From Rhodanobacteraceae bacterium ZG21-1 (GTDB lineage Bacteria; Pseudomonadota; Gammaproteobacteria; Xanthomonadales; Rhodanobacteraceae), in the NCBI GenBank assembly GCA_021390615.1, contig JAJEJU010000024.1, forward strand, positions 1,860,001 to 1,924,000: a stretch of 64,000 nucleotides of DNA. The letters run 5' to 3'. Positions 1 through 9,234 of this stretch are shown piece by piece. The notes under the pieces are model-generated. The model searched no databases, was not told the DNA's origin, and saw only the letters and a list, made by a program, of their open reading frames with translations. Each line of letters begins with the position of its first letter. The stretch's first letter is position 1. The position numbers were made by a program, and so were the translations under genes.

Positions 1-1
1 C

Positions 2-76
2 GATCTGCGCTTCGCCGACGGCAGCCTGCTGCACGTCGACTTTGCGGCGCGCCCGGCCAACGCGCTGGGGCCCTGA
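2..76 (+). CDS. C-terminal end of an unidentified protein (partial)
   Basis: An open frame enters from the left edge and stops at a TGA ending at base 76. The 24 visible residues include the stretch RFADGSLLHVDF. Codon third positions are strongly G/C, as in the neighbouring genes, so this is probably a real coding end. Too little is visible to name a family. The following gene, on the same strand, begins 113 bases later. Confidence 0.5.
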   Translation, partial: DLRFADGSLLHVDFAARPANALGP

Positions 77-189
77 CGCCGCTCTCGCCGGTCGGCTCCC
101 GACGAAACATGTCGACCTGACGGACGATTGTCGATTTTCGTCGCTGCCGAACGTCGCTCCAGTGTTCACCACTCACAGGAGCGCTCGCC

Positions 190-816
190 ATGTTCTCGTC
201 CCGCCAGACCCTTCGCCGGACCCGCTGCGGTTTTGCCCTGGCCCTGCTGTTCGCCGCCCTTCCGGCCGCAGCAGCGCCGACCAAGTACGACATCGATCCC
301 AACCACACCTATCCCAGCTTCGAGGCGGACCACTTCAACGGCCTGTCGGTGTGGCGCGGCAAGTTCGACCACAGCCGCGGCGAAGTGACGCTGGACAAGC
401 ACGCCGGCACCGGTCAGGTCGACATCACGGTAGACCTGTCCAGCGTCGATTTCGGCCAGGAAGCGCTGAACAAGGAAATCCGCGGCGACAAGTTCTTCGA
501 CGTCGCCAAGTACCCCCAGGCGCACTACACCGGCACCCTCGCCGGCTTCGTCGACGGCGCGCCCACGCGGGTCGATGGCCAGCTCAGCCTGCATGGCGTG
601 ACCCGTCCGCTGACGCTGAAAATCCTCTCTTTCAAGTGCGTGCAGCACCCCATGTACAAACGCGAGGTCTGCGGTGCCGATGCGCTGGCCAGCTTCCAGC
701 GCGACGCCTTCGGTTTGGACATGGGCAAGGACTACGGCTTTCGCATGGAAGTCACCCTGCGCATCCAGGTCGAGGCGCTGCAGCAAACCGGCTCGCCTGC
801 CGCGACTGGCGGCTGA
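190..816 (+). CDS. YceI family periplasmic protein
   Basis: The 208-residue product has an N-terminal signal peptide: basic start, hydrophobic segment, then an Ala-rich cleavage region near residues 24-28. A YceI-type lipocalin-like domain fills the rest. Typical family features are the opening [18 protein letters not shown], the central VDLSSVDFG, the DVAKYPQA segment and [10 protein letters not shown]. YceI proteins are periplasmic beta-barrels that bind isoprenoid-like lipids; the precise role here is unknown. The ATG is preceded by an AGGAG-like site about 8 bases upstream. The gene ends 12 bases from the convergently transcribed CtaG-like gene. Length is normal for the family. Confidence 0.9.
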   Translation: MFSSRQTLRRTRCGFALALLFAALPAAAAPTKYDIDPNHTYPSFEADHFNGLSVWRGKFDHSRGEVTLDKHAGTGQVDITVDLSSVDFGQEALNKEIRGDKFFDVAKYPQAHYTGTLAGFVDGAPTRVDGQLSLHGVTRPLTLKILSFKCVQHPMYKREVCGADALASFQRDAFGLDMGKDYGFRMEVTLRIQVEALQQTGSPAATGG

Positions 817-828
817 AGGGCTTCGCGC

Positions 829-1680
829 TCAGGCCTGCGCGGGCAGGTTCCGGCGCGCACGCGCGACGCGGCGGATGCGCCCGCTGCGCGACAGGCGTAT
901 CCACTGACGCATGGCCAGCAGGCCGCCCACGCTCTCGATCATCGCTGCAGGTATCCACATGATGACGCCGCCCACCAGTTGTCCGGTGAGCACGTTGAAC
1001 TCGAATGCCCGGCCGCAGATTTCGAAGATCGGATAGAGGTCGCTGCGGGAGAAGGTCACGATGGCGCCGGCAAGAATCTGCGGCGCCATGGTGATGCCGG
1101 GCGACAGCACGCGCAGGCCCGGGGTCATGCGCCCCGGCGGACGCGGCCGATGGTCCAGCACCAAGCCCCAGTAAATCATGCCGCTGATCACCATCGACCA
1201 GTTCATGAAGCGATAAACGCGCCAGTCCAGCATCGCCATCGTCTGCATCGCGGGAATCAGCCAGACCAGGATGAAGGCCACGAAGGCCAGCGTCGCCAGC
1301 AGCGGATTGAACAACACGGCGGCCAGCACGCGGCAAGGCCGGGAGCGCCGCCACGAACGCCAGCGGATCCGCCAGGCCAGCGGCATGCCTGCGCGCAGCA
1401 CGCTGCCCGGATAGGAGGCGATCACCAGCAGCGGCGCCAGATGATGCAGCAGCAGCTGCTGGATGCGGTGCATGAAGAACTCGTGCTCCGCATAGAAATC
1501 GAAATAGGTGTGCAGGGTGAGGTAGAACATCGCCATGCCGAGCCAGAAGGCGCTGCGGCGGCCGAAGCTCACCTGCAGGCGGCGGCTGCCGCGTCGATAC
1601 AGCACGCAGGCAAGCAGGAAGCTCGCGAGGAAAACCCACGAGAACTCCCAAGGCACCATCCACTTCAACACGCCTGTCAT
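829..1680 (-). CDS. cytochrome c oxidase assembly factor, Caa3_CtaG family
   Basis: The 283-residue polytopic membrane protein has about seven hydrophobic segments. It carries the motifs of the Caa3_CtaG family: HTYFDFYAEHEFFMHRIQ, then LLLHHLAPLL, and later NWSMVISGMIYWG. Members of this family help deliver copper to heme-copper oxidases. The start was placed at the ATG ending at 1680 because the protein then begins directly with a membrane segment; an upstream in-frame ATG would add 26 Ala/Gly-rich residues of low credibility. It follows the ABC operon on the same strand after 123 bases. No oxidase subunit genes are in the window, so the target oxidase is unknown. Confidence 0.83.
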   Translation of the reverse strand: MTGVLKWMVPWEFSWVFLASFLLACVLYRRGSRRLQVSFGRRSAFWLGMAMFYLTLHTYFDFYAEHEFFMHRIQQLLLHHLAPLLVIASYPGSVLRAGMPLAWRIRWRSWRRSRPCRVLAAVLFNPLLATLAFVAFILVWLIPAMQTMAMLDWRVYRFMNWSMVISGMIYWGLVLDHRPRPPGRMTPGLRVLSPGITMAPQILAGAIVTFSRSDLYPIFEICGRAFEFNVLTGQLVGGVIMWIPAAMIESVGGLLAMRQWIRLSRSGRIRRVARARRNLPAQA

Positions 1681-1803
1681 CAGCGCACCGCCCGACTCGG
1701 CTCCATCGCGCAGCATAGCGCCCGCTGCGGCCGCAGGCACGCCAGGCGGCTGCGGCAAACGGCCGCTTCAGGCTTCATCCGATGATGGCCTCGTCCGGTG
1801 GCC

Positions 1804-3681
1804 TCATCCCTGATGCCGCCTGCGTCGCGTGCGGCGCCAGCCGTAGAGCAAGCCGCACAGCACCACCAGCGCAGGCATCAGCACGATGTTGAGGATCTTC
1901 AGCCGGAAGCCCAGCGCATCGATCTCGGCGTTGAGCTGGTGCTGTACTTCGCGCAATTCCTTGCTGATCGCCAGCTTGCGCTGCAGGAACTGCTCGATCT
2001 CGCGCTTCTGCTCGGCGCCGGCGGTGCCGGCATGCGTGCCCTTGCCTGCCTGCAGCTCGTCGAGGCGGCGGCGCGTTTCGTCCAGCTCCTGCTCCAGTTC
2101 CTGCTCCTTGGCCTTGAACTTCTGGTCGGCCGCGCTCTGCAGCGCCAGCACACGCGTGAACGGCCGTTGCGAGGTCGAGCGCCCGGAGATCGACAGCAGC
2201 GCCGACGACCCGCTCAGATTGTCTGCCAGGTTGCTGACGAATTCGCCGTTGTTGGCGAACGGGCTGAGAATCGACTGACCGAGGAAGTTCTGCGTGTCCA
2301 GCCACAGGCGGTCGCTGAGCAGATCCGTGTCGGCGACCAGCAGCACTTCGCTGCCCTGCGGAGCCTGGACGAGATGGCCTGGCTGCTTCGCGCGCTCCGG
2401 AAAGGCACTCGGAAAAGCGCCGCGCAGGCGCGCCGCCAGCACGTAGCGCTGGCCGGAAGGCACATAGCCCTGCAGCAGCGAGGAAGGATCCGTGCTGGCC
2501 TCGATCACCCGCTGCACCGGCACGATCTCGGCGTCCTGGCTGCTCTGCATCAGCGGCAGCAGACGGCTATCGGTCTGCGGAGCCAGGTCGAAATAGCCGG
2601 CGCTGGCCACGTTGATGCGCTGCAGGCTGGCAGTGATGGCATCGGCGCGGTTGAGCTCCTGGTTGCCCAGCCAAAGCATCGCCGGATGCGCGAGGCTGTT
2701 GCCCATCAGCTCGATAGTCAGGGCGCGCGTGCGGTCGAGCACGACCTTGCTGGGGTCATAGACCACACCCCAGGCCTCGAAGAGCCGATGCAGATCCGAC
2801 TGATGCTCATCCGTCGACCCGTCGGCAAACGGCGTCGGGTCCATCTCCGCGTCCGGATCGACGAACACAGCGAGATGACCGCCGCGCAGCACGAACTGAT
2901 CGAGCGCATACAGCGCATCGTCGGAAAGATGGCGAGGATGGATCAACAGCAACACGTGGATGTCGTCGTCGATCCGTTTCAGCCCGTTCGGCTCGATCGG
3001 CTGCACGTCGAACAATTGATCAAGCTGGCGCATCACCGTCCACGGATCTTCGCCGGTCGAGGGATGGCCGTTGACCGGCAGCGAGCTGATCAGGCCGATC
3101 TTCGGCTTGTGCGGCTGGCCCAGTTCGTACAGCAGTTTGGCGATGTCGTATTCGAGAAAGCTTTCGCGCTGCGGGTCGAAGAACGGGATTGGCAGAATGC
3201 GGCCCAGCGGATGCTCGTCGCCGTCGCTGCTATCGTTGTCGCGCACCGCCGTGCCGACCAGGCCGAAGAACACGCGCTCGCCGTTGCTGCCGATGCTGAG
3301 TGGGGTCAAGCCGTTGCCTTCGGCACTGGCCTCGTCGTCCGAGTAAGGCACCGGATCGACGATCTGCAGGCCGACCCGTCCATGCGAGCGCGCGACCATT
3401 TCCTGCAGCATCTCGCGCACGCGCTGCTCGTAGCTGCGCAGCTGCGGCAGGTCGCGCGTGGCATGCTCGGAAAAATACAGGGTCAGCCTGACCGGCCGCG
3501 GCAGCTTGTCGATGATCTGCCGCGTGCCCGGCGTGAGCGTGTACAGCTGGTCGGCGGTGAGGTCGATGCGCGCCGCGCTGCGCCAGCGGCTGTTGAGCAG
3601 GATCAGCGCCGAAAACGCCAGCGCAAGCAGCGCCAGCGCGAGCAGCAGACGGCTATGGCGGGACATCGTGAGGCGGGACAT
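1804..3681 (-). CDS. Gldg family ABC transporter accessory protein
   Basis: The 625-residue protein has an N-terminal membrane segment (about residues 10-30), a large extracytoplasmic part and a C-terminal membrane segment followed by a basic tail of RRTRRRRHQG type. The start of the soluble region (RIDLTADQLYTLTPGTRQII) is characteristic of the GldG/ABC_transp_aux family. Around residues 510-590 there is a Glu/Lys-rich coiled coil. It is the last gene of the ATPase-permease-Gldg set, three bases after the permease stop. The family is named after Bacteroidetes gliding genes, but proteobacterial members are not gliding proteins and their substrate is unknown. A second in-frame ATG lies five codons downstream of the chosen start. 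Confidence 0.85.
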   Translation of the reverse strand: MSRLTMSRHSRLLLALALLALAFSALILLNSRWRSAARIDLTADQLYTLTPGTRQIIDKLPRPVRLTLYFSEHATRDLPQLRSYEQRVREMLQEMVARSHGRVGLQIVDPVPYSDDEASAEGNGLTPLSIGSNGERVFFGLVGTAVRDNDSSDGDEHPLGRILPIPFFDPQRESFLEYDIAKLLYELGQPHKPKIGLISSLPVNGHPSTGEDPWTVMRQLDQLFDVQPIEPNGLKRIDDDIHVLLLIHPRHLSDDALYALDQFVLRGGHLAVFVDPDAEMDPTPFADGSTDEHQSDLHRLFEAWGVVYDPSKVVLDRTRALTIELMGNSLAHPAMLWLGNQELNRADAITASLQRINVASAGYFDLAPQTDSRLLPLMQSSQDAEIVPVQRVIEASTDPSSLLQGYVPSGQRYVLAARLRGAFPSAFPERAKQPGHLVQAPQGSEVLLVADTDLLSDRLWLDTQNFLGQSILSPFANNGEFVSNLADNLSGSSALLSISGRSTSQRPFTRVLALQSAADQKFKAKEQELEQELDETRRRLDELQAGKGTHAGTAGAEQKREIEQFLQRKLAISKELREVQHQLNAEIDALGFRLKILNIVLMPALVVLCGLLYGWRRTRRRRHQG

Positions 3682-3684
3682 CGC

Positions 3685-4419
3685 TCAGCGCGTCCGCTTC
3701 AGGTCGAGCACCAGCACGCCGGCGAGCAGCCAGGCGATGATGCTGAAAAAGAAGTACAGCAGGTCGCGCACGTCGAGCACGCCGCGTTCGATCGCTTCGA
3801 AATGGCGCAGCATGCTGAAGTGCGCCACCGCATTGACGAAGCGGCGCGGCAACGCATCCTGCACGAAGTCCAGCACCGCCGGCTGCCCCACCAGCAGCAG
3901 CAGCACGCACACCACCGCGGTGAGAATGAAGGCCACCACCTGGCTCTGAGTCAGCGCCGACAGGCATGCGCCGATCGCCAGGAACGAGCCGGCCATCAGC
4001 CAACTGCCCAGATAGCCGGCCAGGATCACGCCGTTGTCCGGCGAGCCGAGGTAGTTGACAGTGATCCAGATCGGAAAGGTCAGCAGCAGGGCAATGCCGA
4101 CGAACAGCCACGCAGCCAGAAACTTGCCGAGCATGGCCTCGCTCAGCCGCAGCGGCAGGCTGAGCAGCAGCTCCTGCGTGCCGCCCTTGCTTTCCTCGGC
4201 CCACATGCGCATCGACACCGCCGGCACCAGGATCAGGTACAGCCAGGGGTGCCATTCGAAGAACGGCTGCAGGTCGGCCTGGCCGCGCTCGTAGAAGTCG
4301 CCCGCGTAAAAAGTCAGCAGACCGGCCAGCACCAGGAAGATCACCAGGAACACATAGGCCACCGGCGTCACGAACAGGCTGCGCAGTTCGCGCCGCATCA
4401 CCGCCGCGATCGGGCTCAT
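3685..4419 (-). CDS. ABC transporter permease (GldF-like)
   Basis: The 244-residue membrane protein has six hydrophobic segments and the pattern of ABC-2 type permeases. It includes the segment RMWAEESKGGTQELLLSLP, which is typical of GldF/NosY-like permeases. The ATG overlaps the stop of the ATPase gene by four bases (ATGA), so translation is probably coupled. Upstream in-frame ATGs lie inside the ATPase gene and were rejected. With the ATPase and the Gldg protein it would form one membrane complex; the transported substrate cannot be inferred. Confidence 0.88.
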   Translation of the reverse strand: MSPIAAVMRRELRSLFVTPVAYVFLVIFLVLAGLLTFYAGDFYERGQADLQPFFEWHPWLYLILVPAVSMRMWAEESKGGTQELLLSLPLRLSEAMLGKFLAAWLFVGIALLLTFPIWITVNYLGSPDNGVILAGYLGSWLMAGSFLAIGACLSALTQSQVVAFILTAVVCVLLLLVGQPAVLDFVQDALPRRFVNAVAHFSMLRHFEAIERGVLDVRDLLYFFFSIIAWLLAGVLVLDLKRTR

Positions 4420-5366
4420 GCCCTGCCCTCCGCGCCGCGGGACGGCGCCGGGCCGCTGGTGATCTGGCGGAACACTTCGTCCAGCCGGCCGCGCTCGAGC
4501 TGGATTTCCGAGACCTCCAGGCCTTGCTGGCGCAGCAGCGTCTCGACTGGCTCGAGGATGCGCTCGCCGGGCTTGGGAAAGACCGTGATGCGCCCGTCCA
4601 GCGGATCGACCTCGATCGCCGCCGCCTGCGGCAGGCGCCCGAGCATCTCTTGCGCGATCGCGCTGCCCGGCGCGCTGAACGACACCGCACCGTGATAGCG
4701 CGAGCGCGCCTCCAGTTCGGCCGGCGTGGCATCGGCCAGCAGCCGCCCGTGCGCGATGATCACCACGCGATTGCACAGCGCGTGCACTTCCTCGAGCAGA
4801 TGGGTGGAGATCAGGATCGTGCGGTCACGCGCCATCGCATCGATCAGCTGGCGCACCGCGTGCTTCTGGTTCGGATCCAGGCCGTCGGTCGGCTCGTCGA
4901 GGATCAGCACCGGCGGATTGTGCACGATCGCCTGGGACAGACCGACGCGGCGGCGCAGGCCCTTCGACAAGGTGTCGATGGTCTGATCCAGCACGTCTTC
5001 CAGCTGCAGCTGGCCGACCACCTCGTCGAAGCGGCGATAGCCCACATCGGCCTTCAGCCCGCGCATGCGAATGATGAAGACCAGGAATTCGCGCACCGTC
5101 ATCTCGCCGTAGCTGGGCGCGCCTTCAGGCAGATAGCCCAGCGCCCGCTTGGCCTGCAGCGGCTGCCGGCGCACGTCATGGCCGCAGACCCGCGCCGTGC
5201 CCGAAGTCGGCGCCAGAAACCCGGCGATCATGCGGATGGCGGTGGACTTGCCGGCGCCGTTGGGGCCCAGCAGCCCCAATACCTGACCCGGTTCGGCGCG
5301 GATGGTCAGCGCATCCACCGCGGTCAGGCTGCCATAGCGTCGGCTGAGCTGTTCGGTCTCGATCAT
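4416..5366 (-). CDS. ABC transporter ATP-binding protein (GldA-like)
   Basis: The 316-residue ATPase has Walker A GPNGAGKST near residue 35, signature LSKGLRRRVGLSQA, Walker B PVLILDEPTDGLDP and the switch HLLEEV. The C-terminal part, about residues 220-305, is the extra domain found in ABC-2 type (NatA/GldA) ATPases. The start was placed at the ATG ending at 5366 (MIETEQLSRRYGSL); the frame stays open upstream but that stretch is not family-like. It is the first gene of the three-gene operon and its stop overlaps the permease start. Confidence 0.92.
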   Translation of the reverse strand: MIETEQLSRRYGSLTAVDALTIRAEPGQVLGLLGPNGAGKSTAIRMIAGFLAPTSGTARVCGHDVRRQPLQAKRALGYLPEGAPSYGEMTVREFLVFIIRMRGLKADVGYRRFDEVVGQLQLEDVLDQTIDTLSKGLRRRVGLSQAIVHNPPVLILDEPTDGLDPNQKHAVRQLIDAMARDRTILISTHLLEEVHALCNRVVIIAHGRLLADATPAELEARSRYHGAVSFSAPGSAIAQEMLGRLPQAAAIEVDPLDGRITVFPKPGERILEPVETLLRQQGLEVSEIQLERGRLDEVFRQITSGPAPSRGAEGRA

Positions 5367-5460
5367 GTCCTGTCGTGGTGGCGGCGGTAGTCGCGGCGAT
5401 CGCCACCATGCAATGTACCGCATCGTTCCGCGAAAGTTCGCCGTTCGGCGCAGCGCGCTC

Positions 5461-5498
5461 GCAAAAGCAAAGGCCCTTCCGTCGGGAAGGGCCTTTGC
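5461..5498 (-). terminator. rho-independent terminator after the SRPBCC gene
   Basis: A perfect 14-bp inverted repeat (arm GCAAAGGCCCTTCC, 4-base loop) is followed on the minus strand by TTTTGC. It lies 29 bases after the stop of the SRPBCC gene and upstream of the ABC operon, so it separates the two minus-strand transcription units. Confidence 0.88.
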
Positions 5499-5526
5499 GC
5501 GAACCGGCGATGCTTGAAGCTTGGGC

Positions 5527-6861
5527 TCAGTGGCTGCTGCTTGCCGCCGCCGGTGCCGTGCTGGCCGGCGCAGGTGCCGTGCCGGAGCTTGCCGGTCCAT
5601 TCAGCGATTCCTGCTTGATGCCGGCGGCCTGCTCGGGGGTCTGGGTCTGGTCCGGCGCGACGGTAATCGGCAGATACACTTCGTACTGGTCGAAGGTATT
5701 GACGTTGTCGCCCTGCTTGACCTTGCTGTAGTAGATCATGTTGGTGACGTCGTCGTAGCGGTAGCCGTGCGTCGCCGCATAGGCCTTCAGCTGGTCACGG
5801 GTCAGCTGCCAGACGATCGCCACCTGGCCGCTCGCTTCGCCCTTCAGCGCCGCGCCGCCTTCGACCAGCTGGCCGCGCACATCGCTGTCGATCACCAGGC
5901 GGCCGAAACGATCGCGGCTGCCGGGGGTGTTGCTGTCGCTCGGCGCGGCAGCGGTGCCCGCGCTGGCCGGTGCCGGCAAGGTCGCCGCGCTTACCGCGGT
6001 CAGCTCCTGCGACTGCCCGCCCACGTTAAGACTGGTGGCGCTGATCTGTACGGCCACGTCGAAGACAACCGACTGGTCGCCGAAACTCTTCACGAACACG
6101 ATGCTCGGCCCGATCGTCTCGACGTTGAGCTTCTTGGCCGCCGACTGGATCACCGAGGTGGCCTTGTTGACGGCGTCGTTGAGGCCGTCATCGCCGTCCT
6201 TGCGCTGGCTGGACGTGGAGATCATCAGCACCGGAATCTGCTTGGTCTGCTCGATGGTCGGATCCAGCTTGCCGTAGTCGACGTTCGGCACCGCAGCCAG
6301 CACGTTCTGCAGATTGTTGAGGCTGAACTGGATGAACGAGTCCGGCGCGCCGTGGATATAGAGGTTGGAATAGCGGTTGACCAGATTCCAGCCGTAATCG
6401 ACGTCGTAGGCCCAGGTGATCTTGGTCAGCTTGTCGCCGCGGCCGGTGCGCTCAAGATCGAGCGTGAAGTGCTTGTCGCTGCCGCGCCAGCCGTTGTCGA
6501 GATTCCATACGATCTGCGCCTTGCGCGCGGTGGAATCGATCTTGTCGAAGTCAGGGTCGGCCTTCGCGATGGTCAGCGTGCCGCTGCCCACCTTGGCATC
6601 GTTGCTCTTCCAGCTGATCACCGAGCCCGGGCCGTAGGACTTGCCGGAGAACTCGTACTGCAGCTGCGGATCATAGGTGCCCAGCACCGAGTACTCGGGG
6701 AAGCGGTGGAAATTGTCCAACAGGTCGTAGACCTGGCGCATGTCCTTGCCGATCTCCACCGACCTGTCCACATGGCCGTTGCCGGGCATGATCACCCCGG
6801 CCACGACGCCGACCACGGCGACGATGAGCAGGGCAACAATGAATTCCAGAACACGCATCAT
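5527..6861 (-). CDS. SRPBCC family (polyketide cyclase-like) membrane-anchored protein
   Basis: The 444-residue protein begins with a single hydrophobic anchor (about residues 5-25). A START/SRPBCC-like region follows, about residues 32-180, containing VDRSVEIGKDMRQVYDLL, the HRFPEYSVLGTYDP segment and LTKITWAYDVDYGWN. The second half, about 200-400, has no fold I recognise. The tail from about 415 is rich in Ala, Ser, Pro and Thr and is probably disordered. The first domain normally binds hydrophobic ligands, but no ligand can be named. The gene is monocistronic: a strong terminator follows it and 188 bases separate it from the response regulator upstream. Confidence 0.75.
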   Translation of the reverse strand: MMRVLEFIVALLIVAVVGVVAGVIMPGNGHVDRSVEIGKDMRQVYDLLDNFHRFPEYSVLGTYDPQLQYEFSGKSYGPGSVISWKSNDAKVGSGTLTIAKADPDFDKIDSTARKAQIVWNLDNGWRGSDKHFTLDLERTGRGDKLTKITWAYDVDYGWNLVNRYSNLYIHGAPDSFIQFSLNNLQNVLAAVPNVDYGKLDPTIEQTKQIPVLMISTSSQRKDGDDGLNDAVNKATSVIQSAAKKLNVETIGPSIVFVKSFGDQSVVFDVAVQISATSLNVGGQSQELTAVSAATLPAPASAGTAAAPSDSNTPGSRDRFGRLVIDSDVRGQLVEGGAALKGEASGQVAIVWQLTRDQLKAYAATHGYRYDDVTNMIYYSKVKQGDNVNTFDQYEVYLPITVAPDQTQTPEQAAGIKQESLNGPASSGTAPAPASTAPAAASSSH

Positions 6862-7049
6862 CCCAGGGGTCTCCGAACGTCTCTACGCGACAGGTCGCCA
6901 CCAGCCGCGCAGCAAGCGCGGCGACCCGAAGGTCGGCCACGCAAGGGGCCGGCTGGTGCCGTAAGCCACCGATGTTACTTGCTCGCGGGCAGGAACGCTA
7001 TCGGGGACCGCAGGCCCGCCGAATCCCCCTCTGGACGTCCGTACGAGGA

Positions 7050-7691
7050 TCAGACGATGCCCAGTTCCAGCGCCTTCAGCACCGCTCGCGTACGGTCGCG
7101 CACGCCCAGCTTGGAGAGAATGTTGGAGACGTGGTTCTTCACCGTGCCCTCGGCCACTTTCAGCGAATTGGCGATCTCCTTGTTGCTGTAGCCGCCGGAG
7201 AGCAGCCGCAGGATCTCGGTCTCGCGTTCGGTCAGCGGATCGGGCTGCTCCAGGCTGGTGAACTGGTTCTGCATCCTCGACACCCCCGCCATCAGGCGCT
7301 GGGTCACCATCGGCGCAACCAGCGAGCCGCCGGCCGCGACGGTACGCACTGCTTCCACCAGTTGTTCCAGCGAGACATCCTTGAGCAGGTAGCCGCGGGC
7401 GCCGGCCTTCAGCCCCTGCAGCACCAGCTGGTCGTCGTCGAAGGTGGTGAGGATGATGGTGGGCGGCAACTCGTTGCGCGCCGAGAGCGCCTGCAACACC
7501 TCGAGCCCGCTCATGTTCGGCATGCGCAGATCGAGCAGTACCACGTCCGGCTTGATGCGCGGAATCTCCAGCACGGCCTGCGCGCCGTCGGCGCACTCGG
7601 CCACCACACGGATATCCGCGGCCAGGTCCAGCAACGAACGTACCCCCTGACGTACCAGATTCTGGTCGTCGACTAGACAGACAGAAATCAT
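7050..7691 (-). CDS. NarL/LuxR-type response regulator
   Basis: The 213-residue protein has an N-terminal receiver domain with the acidic pair near residues 8-9, phospho-acceptor Asp54 in VVLLDLRMP, Thr in TIILTTFDD and Lys in YLLKD. A LuxR-type helix-turn-helix sits at the C-terminus (LTERETEILRLLSGGYSNKE to VKNHVSNILSKLGV). The overall type matches DesR-like NarL regulators. The histidine kinase gene lies 118 bases upstream on the same strand and is its likely partner. Nothing in the window identifies the target promoters. Confidence 0.93.
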   Translation of the reverse strand: MISVCLVDDQNLVRQGVRSLLDLAADIRVVAECADGAQAVLEIPRIKPDVVLLDLRMPNMSGLEVLQALSARNELPPTIILTTFDDDQLVLQGLKAGARGYLLKDVSLEQLVEAVRTVAAGGSLVAPMVTQRLMAGVSRMQNQFTSLEQPDPLTERETEILRLLSGGYSNKEIANSLKVAEGTVKNHVSNILSKLGVRDRTRAVLKALELGIV

Positions 7692-7809
7692 TACAGGCCC
7701 TCGAAACGTTGGCTACAACGAACTGCGCAGCTCCAGCTGCGACATGACGGGACGGACCACCCCGCATTCTGGCACGACGGCGGAAGCTGGCGGGAGCACC
7801 GGCGGCGGC

Positions 7810-9030
7810 TCATGACACGCTCAGCGCCGGCGGCTCGAAGCGGGCCGGCGCATGCGCCAGCGACGGCTGTTCCCCGAGCGGCAGGCGAATGGTCAGCGCA
7901 AAGCCCTGACTCACCGGGTCCACCGCCACGCTGCCGCCGAATTCCTGCAGCCGCTCGCGCATGCCGGCCAGACCGTTGCCCGGGACGAAGTGCGGCGCGC
8001 CGCTGCCGTCATCGCGCGCGTGCAGGCCGAGCAGGTCGGCCTCCGCATAGGCGAAGTTGAGCCACAGGTTGCGCGCGCCGGCATGCCGCGCCGTATTGGT
8101 GAGGATTTCCTGCGTGCAGCGCAGCAACACCTGCGCGCGGCGGGGATCCTGCATGCTGAAGCGTGGCGGCATCACGATGTGCACGCTCAAGCCGGGCACG
8201 CCCTCGACCAGGCTGCGCAGGGCCTGGGTCAGATCGATGGCATCGTCCTGGCGCAGCTCGCTGACCGCCTCGCGCACGTCGGACAGCAGGTGCTTGGCGG
8301 TCGCCTGCGCCTTGCGCACGTGGTCGACCGCTTCGGCATTGGCCAGATGGCTGGCCACTTCCAGGTTCAGGCTCAGCGCGGTCAGGTGGTGGCCGATCAG
8401 GTCGTGCAGGTCGCGCGCGATGCGCATGCGCTCGGCGATGCGGGTGGATTCGGCCAGCATGGCGCGGGTGGCGCGCAGTTCGGAGTTCAGCCGGCGCTGC
8501 GCCTCGCGCTGCTCGGTCTGCTGACTGGCCACGGTGGAGGTCACGAACACCAGCACGGAAATGCCGAGGTAGATGCTGGCCTGGATGAAGCTGACGGTAA
8601 GGCTATGATCGTATTCGGGAAAGGTGGCGAAGATGATGACCAGGCTGAGATGCTGCAGCAGCAGCCAGAACACCCCCGACCACAGCGGCAACAGCCAGGG
8701 CAAGGCCACCGACGCGACCACCATCAGCATCGCCGACAGGCCGCTGTGGCTGTACCAGCCCACCGCGATCGCCGCCGCCGTCATCAAGGCCAGCCCGGGC
8801 AGCTTGAGGACGAGGTAGCGCCGCGAGCCGAGGTCGCTGGTCAGCACCCAGTACATCAGCCCGAAGACGAAGTAGGAAAGCGTCCACAGCAGCAGCGCGA
8901 AATTCGGGCTCTGCAATTGATTCAGACGCTCGACCGCCCAGTTGGTGACCAGGGGCGTCCCGGCCGACAAATAGGTAAACAACCCCGCATAGCGAAGCAG
9001 TCGCGTATGGTTGAGATAGGTCCAGCGCAT
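7810..9030 (-). CDS. sensor histidine kinase, DesK-like (HisKA_3)
   Basis: The 406-residue kinase has about five hydrophobic segments in residues 10-165. A coiled linker leads to a HisKA_3 dimerisation domain with phospho-acceptor His209 in ARDLHDLIGHH. The HATPase domain has the N-box TNTARHAGA, a D-G-S-G box and GNGLAGMRERL. There is no recognisable extracellular sensor domain, so sensing is probably within or near the membrane, as in DesK. It pairs with the downstream NarL-type regulator. The divergent acetyltransferase-minCDE unit begins 204 bases away. Confidence 0.93.
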   Translation of the reverse strand: MRWTYLNHTRLLRYAGLFTYLSAGTPLVTNWAVERLNQLQSPNFALLLWTLSYFVFGLMYWVLTSDLGSRRYLVLKLPGLALMTAAAIAVGWYSHSGLSAMLMVVASVALPWLLPLWSGVFWLLLQHLSLVIIFATFPEYDHSLTVSFIQASIYLGISVLVFVTSTVASQQTEQREAQRRLNSELRATRAMLAESTRIAERMRIARDLHDLIGHHLTALSLNLEVASHLANAEAVDHVRKAQATAKHLLSDVREAVSELRQDDAIDLTQALRSLVEGVPGLSVHIVMPPRFSMQDPRRAQVLLRCTQEILTNTARHAGARNLWLNFAYAEADLLGLHARDDGSGAPHFVPGNGLAGMRERLQEFGGSVAVDPVSQGFALTIRLPLGEQPSLAHAPARFEPPALSVS

Positions 9031-9234
9031 ACGCGCATCATAGAAGCCGGCGGGTCGCGCGCAATCCGCGAGAAGTCATCCCCGCTCCCCTGCCGAAAGC
9101 CATGTCGACATCACTTTACAAAGGTTTTACATGGCGCGGCGCGGGATGTGTCGCCCGCACCCGCATGCCATAATGCGCTATCACGTGGGCCGCGCGCCGG
9201 CCCAGTTTCATGAATCACCAATGCGGAGCAACGA

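Noticed and set aside
1798-4695. 965-codon plus-strand ORF over the Gldg and permease genes
   Set aside because: Gln/His/Arg-rich antisense frame without motifs; the minus-strand genes are well supported.
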